This document shows positions 1-8,352 of a DNA stretch of 64,000 nt, one piece after another; the first letter of the stretch is position 1; each line of letters starts with the position of its first letter. This DNA comes from Paramacrobiotus metropolitanus (lineage: Eukaryota; Tardigrada; Eutardigrada; Parachela; Macrobiotidae): assembly GCF_019649055.1 (NCBI RefSeq), contig NW_026570487.1:1-64000 (forward strand). Reading direction: 5' to 3'. The translations under genes and the position numbers were made by a program. The notes under the pieces were generated by a model. That model was given only the letters and a program-made list of their open reading frames with translations, was not told the origin of the DNA and ran no database searches.

Positions 1-187
1 AGCCGAGGTTACTGGGCTGTCAGCCGGGTGAAAACCGTAATTGCGGTTAACTCAGCCCGTCGTTGGCCCGAGCCTCCGTTCTGGGGTTGCTGGGCTTCTT
101 TTGGAGGTTCTTTGCCGGGCAATCCACCTTTTGGGGGTTCGTACGGGGGTGTGTCGATTCCTACCCATCGAACCGAAGGGTCGAAGC

Positions 188-1735
188 CTATGTCGTTGTC
201 ATCATCATCATCATCGGATGTATCCGATTAGTTGTTGTCTGAAGGGTCGGATGGCTCATTATCGGAGTCAGTGTCCGGTGAGTCACTTGTGCTCTGTACA
301 TCCGAGGCTTCCGAGTCCCAGTCTCCAAATTCTTCGGCTTCGCCTTCTTCCGCTGTTCCGGCGGATGGTCCAAGTAGACCGTCAGTAACCCTAATTGGGG
401 TCTGCTGAGTCGGTCGTTCCCACCTTCCCGGTTCGTGAGGTCCGGGGATGGTAGTCTACCATGCTCCCCGACTTCTTCATTCCGAGTTCTGAGGGCTTGG
501 ACGATCGCTCCGTTGTTTTCGTGACAGATCGGGCATTCCAGAGCCATATATTGTCGATCCGGGGCTTGTGCCCGTGTATTAGCTAGGTGGCCCCCGTTTT
601 GCGGGTGCACAGCCTCGGCAAACCTTACTTTCTTGGCCTGGTGCCAGTTACGAGGCTCGATCGGAGGTTCGGAGTCCGGCACGACCCTAGTTATGCAGGT
701 GTCTTCGCCGTATCGACTCCAAAAAGAGGCAGTATCCAGGGTGCCGAAGTGGTAAGGGTCCCGGAAGTGCCACATAAGGCGTCGGCCCAATTCGAGGGAC
801 TGGATTTCCAGTATCGCCGGTATGGGGAGCTTGTGTTCCACGAATTGTGCGTGGAGTACTATCCGCTCTTCTTCCCACTCGATGATCTCTTCTTCTAAGG
901 CTTCGGTCAGGTTGATTACCTCTTGGCATTCCTCCCTTGCGGCTCGGATCTGATCATCCGTCCTTGCGCCGACTCGATCGAGTGCGAGTCTTATTCCGAC
1001 CGTCCGGGTTTTAAGGAGGTGTCGAATGCCGGAAAACCAAGTTCGGTACCTTTGGTTGAGTATACCAGAGGCCGATGCCTCTGGTATCGGGATAGACTTT
1101 AGTATCCCTCGGACTGGTTCCAATCGGGTCGTCCGTACTTTCGCCAAGTATTGTTCGATGGCGTTATGGATCTGCAGCTCCGTTACGAGGCTTCGTTCGG
1201 TATCCGAGCATTGCGGGCAGATCGGAGGTCCGGGGTTCATCGGGTGATCAAGCCGACTTATCCGAGCCTCATTCGCTGCCGTGCCCGATGCCTCTGGTAT
1301 CGGGATAGGCTGCACTACACCCGAAGGTGGGTTCCGCTGACCCTCATTGGGGGTCATTGGCGCCCGGGTGAAGACAAACTTGGAATGCAGGTGGTCGCAT
1401 CCGAGAAGTACGGGAACGTCCGAGTTATTGGGTTGGACGTGGAAGGTATGGGGGCTGGTGAACCCTTGCAAGGTTACCGGTACGGTACAGCAATGGGTTA
1501 CCATAAAGGCGACTTGTCCGCCAACACCGAGTATCTTGGTGAAGTACCCCAGGGATTCGAGTTTAAGGTTGTTGGCCCGGCAGAAACGCTCCTCTTTTAG
1601 GGATGTTTCGGCTCCGGTGTCCAACATGGCCGTGGTTGTTACCGGTCCAATTTGAACTTCATGTGTCCATGCCCGGACCACCTTCGGTCGTTCGGTGGAC
1701 TGTAACGGTTGGATCGTTACTTCCCGAATGGTCAC
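188..1735 (-). CDS. Retropepsin-domain ORF of the retroelement
   Basis: This 515-codon frame opens with an aspartic protease domain. The catalytic motif DTGAET is at about residues 39-44, a glycine-rich flap-like segment (GVGGQ) follows about 25 residues later, and the closing VLLGCDHL motif at about 110-117 resembles the ILGxDxL of retropepsins. The active enzyme would be a dimer that cuts the Gag-Pol polyprotein. The remaining ~390 residues match no family I know. They hold two CxxC pairs (CPQC, CPIC), a duplicated IPIPEAS segment (the DNA near 1,075 and 1,287 shares about 20 bases) and an acidic helical stretch. The listed start is only the first possible codon after a stop: the same frame continues upstream, broken by stops near 1,750, 1,874 and 2,099. 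The frame ends in a TAG just after a run of ATG codons. It is in the same frame as Gag. Confidence 0.7.
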   Translation of the reverse strand: MTIREVTIQPLQSTERPKVVRAWTHEVQIGPVTTTAMLDTGAETSLKEERFCRANNLKLESLGYFTKILGVGGQVAFMVTHCCTVPVTLQGFTSPHTFHVQPNNSDVPVLLGCDHLHSKFVFTRAPMTPNEGQRNPPSGVVQPIPIPEASGTAANEARISRLDHPMNPGPPICPQCSDTERSLVTELQIHNAIEQYLAKVRTTRLEPVRGILKSIPIPEASASGILNQRYRTWFSGIRHLLKTRTVGIRLALDRVGARTDDQIRAAREECQEVINLTEALEEEIIEWEEERIVLHAQFVEHKLPIPAILEIQSLELGRRLMWHFRDPYHFGTLDTASFWSRYGEDTCITRVVPDSEPPIEPRNWHQAKKVRFAEAVHPQNGGHLANTRAQAPDRQYMALECPICHENNGAIVQALRTRNEEVGEHGRLPSPDLTNREGGNDRLSRPQLGLLTVYLDHPPEQRKKAKPKNLETGTRKPRMYRAQVTHRTLTPIMSHPTLQTTTNRIHPMMMMMTTT

Positions 1736-1739
1736 TTCG

Positions 1740-2219
1740 ACTGGGATTTAGGTTGTCGTTGATCCACCGGGGACACTATTGGTGTCTACACGCGGCGGTG
1801 ATGAGGTTCTGTCCAGCCTCGGTAGGTCTACTTCGTCTTGTGGGTTGACCTCCGAGGGTCGGTGTGGACTTAGTCATTTTGCCGGGGCTAATGACCCTGG
1901 TAGCCCGGATGGAACTTCCATAACCGAGTGATTCGCCTCTGGCTGGTTAGCTACTCCGTCCATCAACGATTCGGCGGTTTCCACCGGGTATGTCCGGCTT
2001 GCTATCCGTTCTTCCATGGATGGTTGACCTTCTCGTAGGGTTAAGAGGTTGTATTGCATGTTGAGGAACGTACGCGATCCGGTTACAGTTCGTGCCGGTT
2101 ATCGCTGGAAGAGGTCCGCTTCCTGCTGCAGACAGTAGGGGGGTACCTGTGCCTCCAAGGGTACTGCTTCCCAGTCTTCGAAGTACTCCGTTACTTCGTC
2201 GGTCGGAGCCTCCGGCCGT
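1740..2219 (-). pseudogene. Broken linker upstream of the protease
   Basis: In the frame shared by Gag and protease, this stretch reads as plausible acidic coding sequence (for example EVTEYFEDWEAVPLEA and EERIASRTYPVETAESL). It is interrupted by a TAA near 2,099, a TGA at 1,874-1,876 and a TAA near 1,750. I recognise no domain. It most likely joined the Gag tail to the protease in the intact element. Confidence 0.45.
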
Positions 2220-2834
2220 CTACCTGGTTGGCCTTAAGGACGGTTCAGGCGTCATTCTGGCGTCCTGTGAGATTGCGGGTCGGCGTCCCGATTCTCCGCT
2301 TAGCCCGTGGCTCGTAATGCCTAGTTGGGCAATGAGCCGTCCGGGCAGCCTTGTGACGTTTCTCGTCCCGGCTGGTCGGGTCCGGTTTCTCCGGCCGACA
2401 TCCCCGACTTCACCTTCTGGGCCTGGGGGTCCGGGCACATTCTGTGTCCCGGCTGGTCGGGACACGTTTCTCCGGCCGACATCCCCGGCTTCACCTTCTG
2501 GGCCTGGGGGTCCGGGCACATTCTGTGTCCCGGCTGCCGATCGGGTCCAAATTCCTTGGCCGATCCTCCCAGGTACCGGTTCTAGTCCGGGAGCCGTATT
2601 ATCGGCATGGCGAGGTTCGGGTCGATTCTCCGAGTATCCGAACCGGGGATGTTCGGCGCCTAGTTGGGCTGCCGTCCCCGCCGCTAAGATTCTAGCGGAC
2701 TCGCTGACCGTTGCGGAGGCTAAGTCCTCGTTGAGGTTCCGAGTTGTGTCCAAAGGGTTATTCCGGCTAGTAGGGTTATCCTTATCTGGTGGTTCCGTCG
2801 GATGACAGAGGTCGAATGAGTCACCGGAGCTCAT
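2220..2834 (-). CDS. Pro/Gly-rich hypothetical ORF after Gag
   Basis: A 204-codon frame starts with ATG five bases after the TAA that ends the Gag-tail frame, in a different frame. A frameshift or reinitiation would be needed to express it. The N-terminal half is polar (ESARILAAGTAAQLG). The C-terminal half is two copies of a 27-residue unit with collagen-like PGPPGPEGE, encoded by an 81-bp tandem repeat. No enzyme domain is visible. It could instead be a frame-shifted shadow of a degraded linker, since the repeat is open in several frames. Confidence 0.35.
   Translation of the reverse strand: MSSGDSFDLCHPTEPPDKDNPTSRNNPLDTTRNLNEDLASATVSESARILAAGTAAQLGAEHPRFGYSENRPEPRHADNTAPGLEPVPGRIGQGIWTRSAAGTQNVPGPPGPEGEAGDVGRRNVSRPAGTQNVPGPPGPEGEVGDVGRRNRTRPAGTRNVTRLPGRLIAQLGITSHGLSGESGRRPAISQDARMTPEPSLRPTR
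2371..2532. repeat. 81-bp tandem repeat, 2 copies plus partial
   Basis: Two nearly identical 81-bp units lie head to tail (2,371-2,451 and 2,452-2,532), and the start of a third follows. They encode the repeated PGPPGPEGE segment on the minus strand. The period is a multiple of three, so frame is kept. Confidence 0.85.
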
Positions 2835-2839
2835 CGACC

Positions 2840-3535
2840 TTAAGCGTTTCCCTGGGATGTACCCGGGACAGGCCCGCCAACTGCCGGTTGGTATCCGCCC
2901 GGGCCCCTATTGGGGGCCGGGGACGGCGGCAGTTGCGGCCGTTGGGCTGGTGGCGGGGTTGCCAACGGGGGTCGACCACCATTCTGGGGGTTCCCTCCAT
3001 TTCCCTGGCCAGGCTGCCGGTTAGGGCTGCCTTGGCCGCTGAATCCGCCGGCATTCTGCTGACGGGGGCGCGGGGGTGGTACAATGTTCGGGTAGTTCTG
3101 ATTCGCCGAACCTAATGGCCATCCATTATCGTACCGGTACCTCCAGTCCAGGTACCATCTGCGGTTTGGGTTGTCTTCCAGCCGGAGGTTGGCATAGCCA
3201 CCACTCGCTTGGTTGTGGTTGCCCCATAGGCAATGGCCGCAGGAAAATATTCCGTCCTGGGTCCACTGGAAGAACTTGGCTTCCATCCGATCGACATAGG
3301 TTGCCTGCTGGCGAGCCTCCTGCTGTGGTGTCCGAGGCGGCCGTTGCGCATTCTGAGGCTGGCCGCCTCCGCCCGCGCGGTTGCCGAAGTTTGCGCGGCC
3401 GCGATTCCCGCCGCCACGTCTTCCGCCGGAGCCACCATATTGTGAGGCTCCACCGCGTCCGTATCCACCTCCGAAGCCATACCCCTGGTTCTGAGGTTGG
3501 CCATAGCCGGAGTTCTGGCCGTAGCCCTGTTGGGG
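2840..3535 (-). CDS. Gag tail: RGG/GYGQ region and broken zinc knuckle
   Basis: This is the same frame as the Gag capsid ORF, immediately after its TAG at 3,536-3,538, and it runs open to a TAA at 2,840. In order it holds GYGQ-type repeats, a glycine/arginine (RGG-box) stretch over about 3,360-3,480, a helical segment ending just before 3,286, then a CGHC....H motif at about 3,190-3,245. The spacing C-x2-C-x4-H-x4-X is that of the retroviral CCHC zinc knuckle, but the fourth ligand is Gly (GGT) rather than Cys. A Pro/Asn/Gly-rich tail follows. RGG boxes and zinc knuckles bind nucleic acid, so this looks like the nucleocapsid part of Gag. Confidence 0.6.
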   Translation of the reverse strand, partial: PQQGYGQNSGYGQPQNQGYGFGGGYGRGGASQYGGSGGRRGGGNRGRANFGNRAGGGGQPQNAQRPPRTPQQEARQQATYVDRMEAKFFQWTQDGIFSCGHCLWGNHNQASGGYANLRLEDNPNRRWYLDWRYRYDNGWPLGSANQNYPNIVPPPRPRQQNAGGFSGQGSPNRQPGQGNGGNPQNGGRPPLATPPPAQRPQLPPSPAPNRGPGGYQPAVGGPVPGTSQGNA

Positions 3536-4864
3536 CTAACCGTAGCCGGGGCTCCGAGGCTGGCTGTAGCCCTGTTGGGGCTGGCCATAGCCGGAGTAAC
3601 CCTGGTTCTGTGGTTGGCCGTAGCCGGGGCTCCGAGGCTGACTCGGTTGGCCGCTGTTCCCGTAGGCTGGCGGCGTGACCATGGTCCCTGTTGGGGCTCC
3701 ATTCAGGTTCATCGCCGCCATTGCCGCCCAAGTCTGTTCGATCTGACCACGGGCCTGAAGGGGTGGTGACCCCGGGGGGCTCTGTCGGTGAAGCCCCGGT
3801 TGCACGTTCTGGTAACCTGGCGAGTTGGGTTGGATGTATCCGGGAGCCGGTTGAGTCACAGGAACGGGAGTCGCCGTCCTGACGGTGATGTAGTTGGTAG
3901 AGTTGCCACCTTTAACTACCTGGTACATCGGCTTTCCCCGGGTGAAGTCCCGTACGTAGTCCCGGAACTCACGCGTCGTCTTCGGCATCCGGACATCCAG
4001 AGCTGCCCGAAGGATTGGCTCCGTGACATTCGTCCGCAGGTAGAAGACCGCTAGTTCATCCGTTAAGTTGCCCCGTTGTTTGGGGTTTAAGATAGCGTCA
4101 TAGTACTGCTCGGGGGTCTCTTGCCCCAGCATGTACTTTCTGGTAGTGATGTCCGCGACTGCCGTGACCTGTTTGTCGGGGTCCATGAACCGGGTCGCAA
4201 ATTGCTGCAGCCAGTAGTCGACGGTCCATCCGTTTTCTTCTGGTTCCAGAGTTGACTGGTTCTGGTACCATTCCAAGGCTTGTCCAGTTAGGGCGCCCTC
4301 CAGCTCCGTCATGAAGGCTACGTCCGTCATTGCGACGTCGTCGGCCTCCGAGTGATAGATTCGCCGGATCTTTGTGATCCAGCCTTCCACCTTGGCCCCG
4401 TCGCCGTTAAACTTCGGCAACTCGGCCCGATTCTTCCGAGCCAGGATCCGGTTGTTCCGCTCTTCATATCGGCGCCGGCCTTCTTCATAGCCTTCCTGTC
4501 GGGCTTGAGCACTGTCTTGCTCATCGGGTGGTGGGGTCTGGCGAGGTTGGACAACCGGCATTGCCTGTTGGGCTACCGGGGGGTTCCAAGCCACTGGGTA
4601 GGCCGCTTGCTGGTTCTGCGCAGCCGGGGCGGGTTGAGGTGGGTACGGCTGTGGTTGGGGTTGAGGGTATGGGTTACCAGGGGGTGCCGGCTGGGGCTGT
4701 CCAGGTCCGGGCGGATTGTTCTGCGCTCCATACCCCTGGTTTGGTGGCAGATTTGGTGCCACATACCCAGGCATCCTCTGAAGGACTCTGTTATGGTCGA
4801 GCCACATCCCCGGTGGTATAACCACATATTGGTCAGCCCGGGGCACCGGACCTATTGGGTCCAT
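3536..4864 (-). CDS. gag: Gag capsid-like protein of the retroelement
   Basis: A 442-codon frame begins with ATG at 4,864. Residues 1 to ~115 are Pro/Gln-rich. Residues ~120-150 are charged and helical. From about 155 comes a retrotransposon-Gag capsid fold: LPKFNGD, then VEGWITKI, a segment with LTGQALEWY, then LQQFATRFMDP and the long helix ending in TRGKPMYQV near residue 330. These are the hallmarks of Ty3/Gypsy-type Gag, which assembles the particle around the RNA. The tail becomes GYGQ-rich and ends at a TAG inside a regular GYGQPQQ repeat, where the repeat predicts a Gln codon. A 1-base nonsense change is the simplest reading; readthrough is possible. The same frame is also open upstream of the ATG to a TAG at 4,880. 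Confidence 0.75.
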   Translation of the reverse strand: MDPIGPVPRADQYVVIPPGMWLDHNRVLQRMPGYVAPNLPPNQGYGAQNNPPGPGQPQPAPPGNPYPQPQPQPYPPQPAPAAQNQQAAYPVAWNPPVAQQAMPVVQPRQTPPPDEQDSAQARQEGYEEGRRRYEERNNRILARKNRAELPKFNGDGAKVEGWITKIRRIYHSEADDVAMTDVAFMTELEGALTGQALEWYQNQSTLEPEENGWTVDYWLQQFATRFMDPDKQVTAVADITTRKYMLGQETPEQYYDAILNPKQRGNLTDELAVFYLRTNVTEPILRAALDVRMPKTTREFRDYVRDFTRGKPMYQVVKGGNSTNYITVRTATPVPVTQPAPGYIQPNSPGYQNVQPGLHRQSPPGSPPLQARGQIEQTWAAMAAMNLNGAPTGTMVTPPAYGNSGQPSQPRSPGYGQPQNQGYSGYGQPQQGYSQPRSPGYG

Positions 4865-4882
4865 GTTGCCTTGCTGAGGCTA

Positions 4883-5150
4883 GTAGGGTCCATTGCCAAC
4901 AGCGCCGGTGCCAACCAGACCTATTGGGTCACGGTTGTCTGGCCGAGTCCGTTGTGTGTTATCCGGGTATCCGGGGTGTACCGGGTCAGCCAAATTCCGC
5001 TGCCCTGCCGATACAAGTTGAACTTCGATCCTCGGCGGGTACGTGTTCTGGGAGCCCGAACGTTGTCGGTCCCGGTTGGAATTCCCCGAATTGGGTTGTG
5101 AACCTCCCGCCGAAGCGTTCGTCGGTGGTCGGAGCCCCATGCCAGATCCG
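4883..5150 (-). CDS. Open frame leading into Gag
   Basis: This frame is in phase with the Gag ORF and is separated from it only by a TAG at 4,880-4,882, six codons before the Gag ATG. It is polar and rich in Asn, Arg, Ser and Pro, with DPIG and HPGYP motifs that recur in neighbouring ORFs. It may be the N-terminus of Gag, or leader sequence. It extends back into the 15-bp repeat that ends the preceding ORF. Confidence 0.4.
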
Positions 5151-5151
5151 T

Positions 5152-6156
5152 TTACCGCGGCTCGGGGGTTCGAGCCTCGGGGGTCCGAGCCTCGGGGGTC
5201 CGAGCCTCGGGGGTCCGAGACTCGGGGGTTCGAGCCTCGGGGGTCCGAGTCTCGGGGTTCGAGCCTCGGGGGTCGTCCTGTCCGGTTGAGGTCGATGGCC
5301 CGGGCCTTGTTTCGGTTGAGAACATCGTCGTTGTGGATGTTCCTCCGTAAGCCGTAGTTGTTGTGGTAGTGGACTGGGTCGTTGCATTGGGGGTGGCCAT
5401 CGAAGTGTTTGGTTCCGGCTCCGGGGCTGTCGGTACCAACGGCGGCCTCGGCATAGGTCTAACCGAAGGTTCGTTCCGAAGCATTCCGACCTGGTAGGTT
5501 TGACTCTCGAGAGCCCCCGTTTGACCTGTTGGGTTCAGCAGGGGGTTGTCCCGGCGCAGGTAGTCATCAATTTGGTGACATTTATCCTGCTCTTGAGTGG
5601 TCCGGTAGGATGGAGGTTGCTCCGTCATGGAGTCCTCGAGGTTATTCTTTTCCTCCTTCAGGCACGCGACCTCGATGCCCAGGTCTTCTCGTTCCTGGAC
5701 CAGCTGATTGTACTTTTGGCACAGGCCGGTGTACTTTTTGGTCACGTCCGTGGTAAAGTCGTAGAGCTCTTGTTGGTACTTTAGGAGACAGTCCTTGTCT
5801 CTCTCCCATTGAGTCTTGTCCGTTTCCCATTGGGTTTTCTCGGACTCGAGCTGTGTGATCCGGGCCCGTTGAGCCTCGATGACTGCGAGGTGCTCAACGC
5901 GAACCTGTTCGAACCGGGCTGTCTCATTCTGAAGATGAGTGGTTAGGACATAGATCTGCTGACCAAGTTGGGCCTGGCATAGCCGAAGGTCTATGGCAAG
6001 ACCCTCCGGGTCGTTCTGGTTCTCCCGGAGGTTCGCGTAGGCTGTCCGGAGGAAGTCGAGTTCCGACTGAAGTTCGTCGATTTCTCCCTCCAAGCCGATG
6101 ATGCCCTGTTTGAGGTTGTTGTTCTCCTCCAGATATTCATCCGCTCGGCCTAGCAT
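5152..6156 (-). CDS. Coiled-coil ORF with EARTP repeat tail
   Basis: Residues ~1-185 are a long heptad-patterned coiled coil (for example LKQGIIGLEGEIDELQSEL, then repeated KTQWE/KDCLL segments). A Pro/Thr-rich linker with a run of Thr follows, then a tail of EARTP/ESRTP pentapeptides encoded by 15-bp tandem units. It is in frame with the preceding 6,160-7,770 ORF. The single TAG between them lies inside what looks like a continuous coiled coil, so the two were probably one protein. Function is unknown; a structural or multimerisation role in an element-specific particle protein is a guess. Confidence 0.5.
   Translation of the reverse strand: MLGRADEYLEENNNLKQGIIGLEGEIDELQSELDFLRTAYANLRENQNDPEGLAIDLRLCQAQLGQQIYVLTTHLQNETARFEQVRVEHLAVIEAQRARITQLESEKTQWETDKTQWERDKDCLLKYQQELYDFTTDVTKKYTGLCQKYNQLVQEREDLGIEVACLKEEKNNLEDSMTEQPPSYRTTQEQDKCHQIDDYLRRDNPLLNPTGQTGALESQTYQVGMLRNEPSVRPMPRPPLVPTAPEPEPNTSMATPNATTQSTTTTTTAYGGTSTTTMFSTETRPGPSTSTGQDDPRGSNPETRTPEARTPESRTPEARTPEARTPEARTPEPR
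5160..5275. repeat. 15-bp tandem repeat encoding EARTP
   Basis: About seven to eight units of the form GGGGGTCCGAGCCTC occur on the plus strand. One unit near 5,250 is a base short (four G instead of five), which changes the frame on the minus strand. The array sits exactly where the coiled-coil frame ends and the Gag frame begins. Confidence 0.85.
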
Positions 6157-6159
6157 ATT

Positions 6160-7770
6160 CTAAAGCTCAGCCGAGCAAGCCTCGGAGTCGCCGAGGGTCT
6201 GCAGCTGCTGCTCCAAGTCCCGACGCAGGGTGGCCACTTCGGCACGAGACTGCTCCAGCATGTCCTGAAGTCTATTGACTTCATTCTGGTCGTAACGGCA
6301 GCGCCCCTCAGTTACTTGCAACTGGGCCGCTAACCGTTCAATCTCCTGGGTAAGGTCATCGATGATGGTGTTCGCACGTTCAAGTTCATCAGTGAGCCTC
6401 GTGCGCTCCTGCTTGTGCGATGCTACCGTCTGGGACAAGACGTTCTCCGTCGATTCGACGATGTTTTGTCCGGCCAAGAGCTGGTTTTGCAGCTCGTATA
6501 TCCGTTGACGGAGGACCTGTGGGTTGTCGATCTTCTCCGGAGGGGTCTTTGTTAGGTACCGCCGGGGTGTATAGTCCGAGGCTCCGATGTGTGAGCCTGG
6601 ATGTTGCTTCGGTGAAGGGTACCTGAAGCCCTTTCTGCTGTCCGGACGCTCGGTCACCTTATTGGGTAACACGGTTGCGTCGAAGACGTCATATGTCGAT
6701 GATGGTGTCTTGTCAGCCCCGAGGTTCGAGAGTTCGAACATCGGTGATGTGGCCGGGAGGTCCGAGGTTGGCTTCTCGACCTTCGGTGAAGCCGATTTCG
6801 ACTTACGTGCAGCCTGTGAGGCTTCAATCTGGCTGGCTCGGGTTGGCGTAGGTTCACTGCCGGGGGCTTTGGGTTTCGGGGATGACGGTCCGCCAGCCGA
6901 GGTTAAGTTAACCTCGGTAACCGAACCCTCAACCTCGTCTACGGAGGTTGCAACCGACGAAATCCGGGATCTGACCGGGGAAACGGCTTTCTTAGCCGAG
7001 GAAGTGGGGGTTACCGGCCGGGTCTTAGGGGTTCCGACCTGTTGGGTCGGAGTCCGGGCCCCGGTGTTGGTGGTCCGAGCCTCGGTGTCTGAGGCTCTAG
7101 CCGACTGCAACCTTCCCGTTGAAGATTTCGAAGTTCCCGAGGTCGGCTTCGATGAGTTCGAAGTCCGAGTTGGAGTCCCGGTGAGGGTCCTCGGGTCCGG
7201 TATGGTCGCCTTCGGAGTCCCCGAGGGTCGCTTCGGGTCCGGCGACGTCGATTTCCGACTGTTGTCCGAAGATTTTGGGTTATTGCCCGTTGGTTTGGGG
7301 CTTTGAGCCAGGGTCAGTGGGGACTTAGTCGGTGAACCCGCCTTGTGGGTCACCCCCCGGGTCGGTGATACCGTACCCTTCATTTGGCTCGGGCTCATCT
7401 GGCCTTGCCTCGGTTTAGGTCCAGCCATGCTGCCCAGTTGGGGCTGCACAGGGTCACCCATGTCCGGTGACACCTCGGAGCTGCTTAGCACCGGGCTCGA
7501 GGCTCCATGGTCCGGGGTGATGGCCGGGAAGAAGACTGGCGAGGCACCTATTGGGTGCACAAGTCCAGCCGCAGGCTCGGAGTTCGTAGTTTGACCTTTT
7601 GGGTCATGCAGAACCTCCGACTCAGCCTGTGGTAGCTCGAGGAACGTCCGTTCGTGTGCGTCCTCGAAGCTATCCTCCGGCGATTGGGTGAAGTCATCCG
7701 CAAGGATCCGCGCATCTCGCTTCTCCTTTGCCGATATGGTCGACTGGTTAGATTTACCGGACTTACTCGA
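6160..7770 (-). CDS. Ser/Thr/Pro-rich plus coiled-coil ORF
   Basis: The open frame runs from just after a TGA at 7,771-7,773 to a TAG at 6,160-6,162. The first ~70 codons are acidic and Ser-rich. The next ~270 residues are a disordered Ser/Thr/Pro/Lys-rich region with repeated SPKP, SGTPK and TRTSNSS-like motifs. The last ~110 are a heptad coiled coil (LRQRIYELQNQLLAGQ onward). No known enzyme domain is present. ATG or GTG starts inside the frame are arbitrary; the frame very likely begins at the ATG at 7,899. It precedes Gag in the retroelement and may be an N-terminal Gag-like or accessory protein. Confidence 0.5.
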   Translation of the reverse strand, partial: SSKSGKSNQSTISAKEKRDARILADDFTQSPEDSFEDAHERTFLELPQAESEVLHDPKGQTTNSEPAAGLVHPIGASPVFFPAITPDHGASSPVLSSSEVSPDMGDPVQPQLGSMAGPKPRQGQMSPSQMKGTVSPTRGVTHKAGSPTKSPLTLAQSPKPTGNNPKSSDNSRKSTSPDPKRPSGTPKATIPDPRTLTGTPTRTSNSSKPTSGTSKSSTGRLQSARASDTEARTTNTGARTPTQQVGTPKTRPVTPTSSAKKAVSPVRSRISSVATSVDEVEGSVTEVNLTSAGGPSSPKPKAPGSEPTPTRASQIEASQAARKSKSASPKVEKPTSDLPATSPMFELSNLGADKTPSSTYDVFDATVLPNKVTERPDSRKGFRYPSPKQHPGSHIGASDYTPRRYLTKTPPEKIDNPQVLRQRIYELQNQLLAGQNIVESTENVLSQTVASHKQERTRLTDELERANTIIDDLTQEIERLAAQLQVTEGRCRYDQNEVNRLQDMLEQSRAEVATLRRDLEQQLQTLGDSEACSAEL

Positions 7771-7899
7771 TCAGTTGGAGTCCGACGAGTGAGGGTCGGT
7801 GCCCGGGCCGGCATGACGGAAGGTGTACCCGCCTGCATTGTCCCGTCGGGCTTAGCCCTGGTCGAACTTCCGTTCGTACGGGTTATCTCGACCGGCCAT
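7771..7899 (-). pseudogene. Probable N-terminus of the first ORF, two stops
   Basis: An ATG at 7,899 starts a polar, Arg/Asp/Asn-rich sequence in the same frame as the 6,160-7,770 ORF. It is cut by a TAA at 7,852-7,854 (after 15 codons) and a TGA at 7,771-7,773. The composition on both sides of each stop is continuous, which supports one disrupted frame rather than three unrelated ones. Just after the TGA the DNA reads CGAGTAAGT, which could also be a splice donor on the minus strand. Confidence 0.4.
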
Positions 7900-8180
7900 C
7901 TTCGGTGGTAGCTCTATTGGAGCGTTTGAAGTAGCCTCCGGGTTGTCCCTTCGGCCAAAAAGTCAGACTTTCCCTATTGGGGACTTGTCCGAGGCTGATG
8001 AGGCTTTTTGCCTGTTGAAGGTCCAAGGGCCCGGTGGGGGGGCTAAGGTCCGGTGGGGGGGCAGAGGTCCGGTGGGGTGAGGGGTGATGGTGTGGGTGTG
8101 ATTGTACTACTTGCAACTCAGTACTGTTGTCAATACAGGGTACAGCTTACGTACGTCCTATACTACAGCACTGACCGCTA

Positions 8181-8352
8181 TGACGTCACACACCGCTAAG
8201 TGGTCTTGCGGATTACTGCCTACGTCACGATTCTACGTGCCGCGTGCAAAATTCCAAAAAACTATGAGTCACTACGGGCCTACAGCATAGGGAATTTCCC
8301 GCTATACTGATTGGTCAGTTATTATAATGTAAAATCAGCCGTCGTGACGTCA
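8181..8352. promoter_or_regulatory. Pair of CRE palindromes (TGACGTCA)
   Basis: Perfect TGACGTCA sites lie at 8,181-8,188 and 8,345-8,352, with an inverted CCAAT box (ATTGGTC) near 8,310 between them. TGACGTCA is the consensus site for CREB/ATF-type bZIP factors. Their position upstream of the first retroelement ORF suits a promoter. Function is inferred. Confidence 0.35.

Noticed and set aside
2092-2834. Long plus-strand ORFs opposite the retroelement linker
   Set aside because: The 81-bp and 15-bp repeats keep several frames open on both strands. The motif-bearing frames (Gag, retropepsin) are all on the minus strand.
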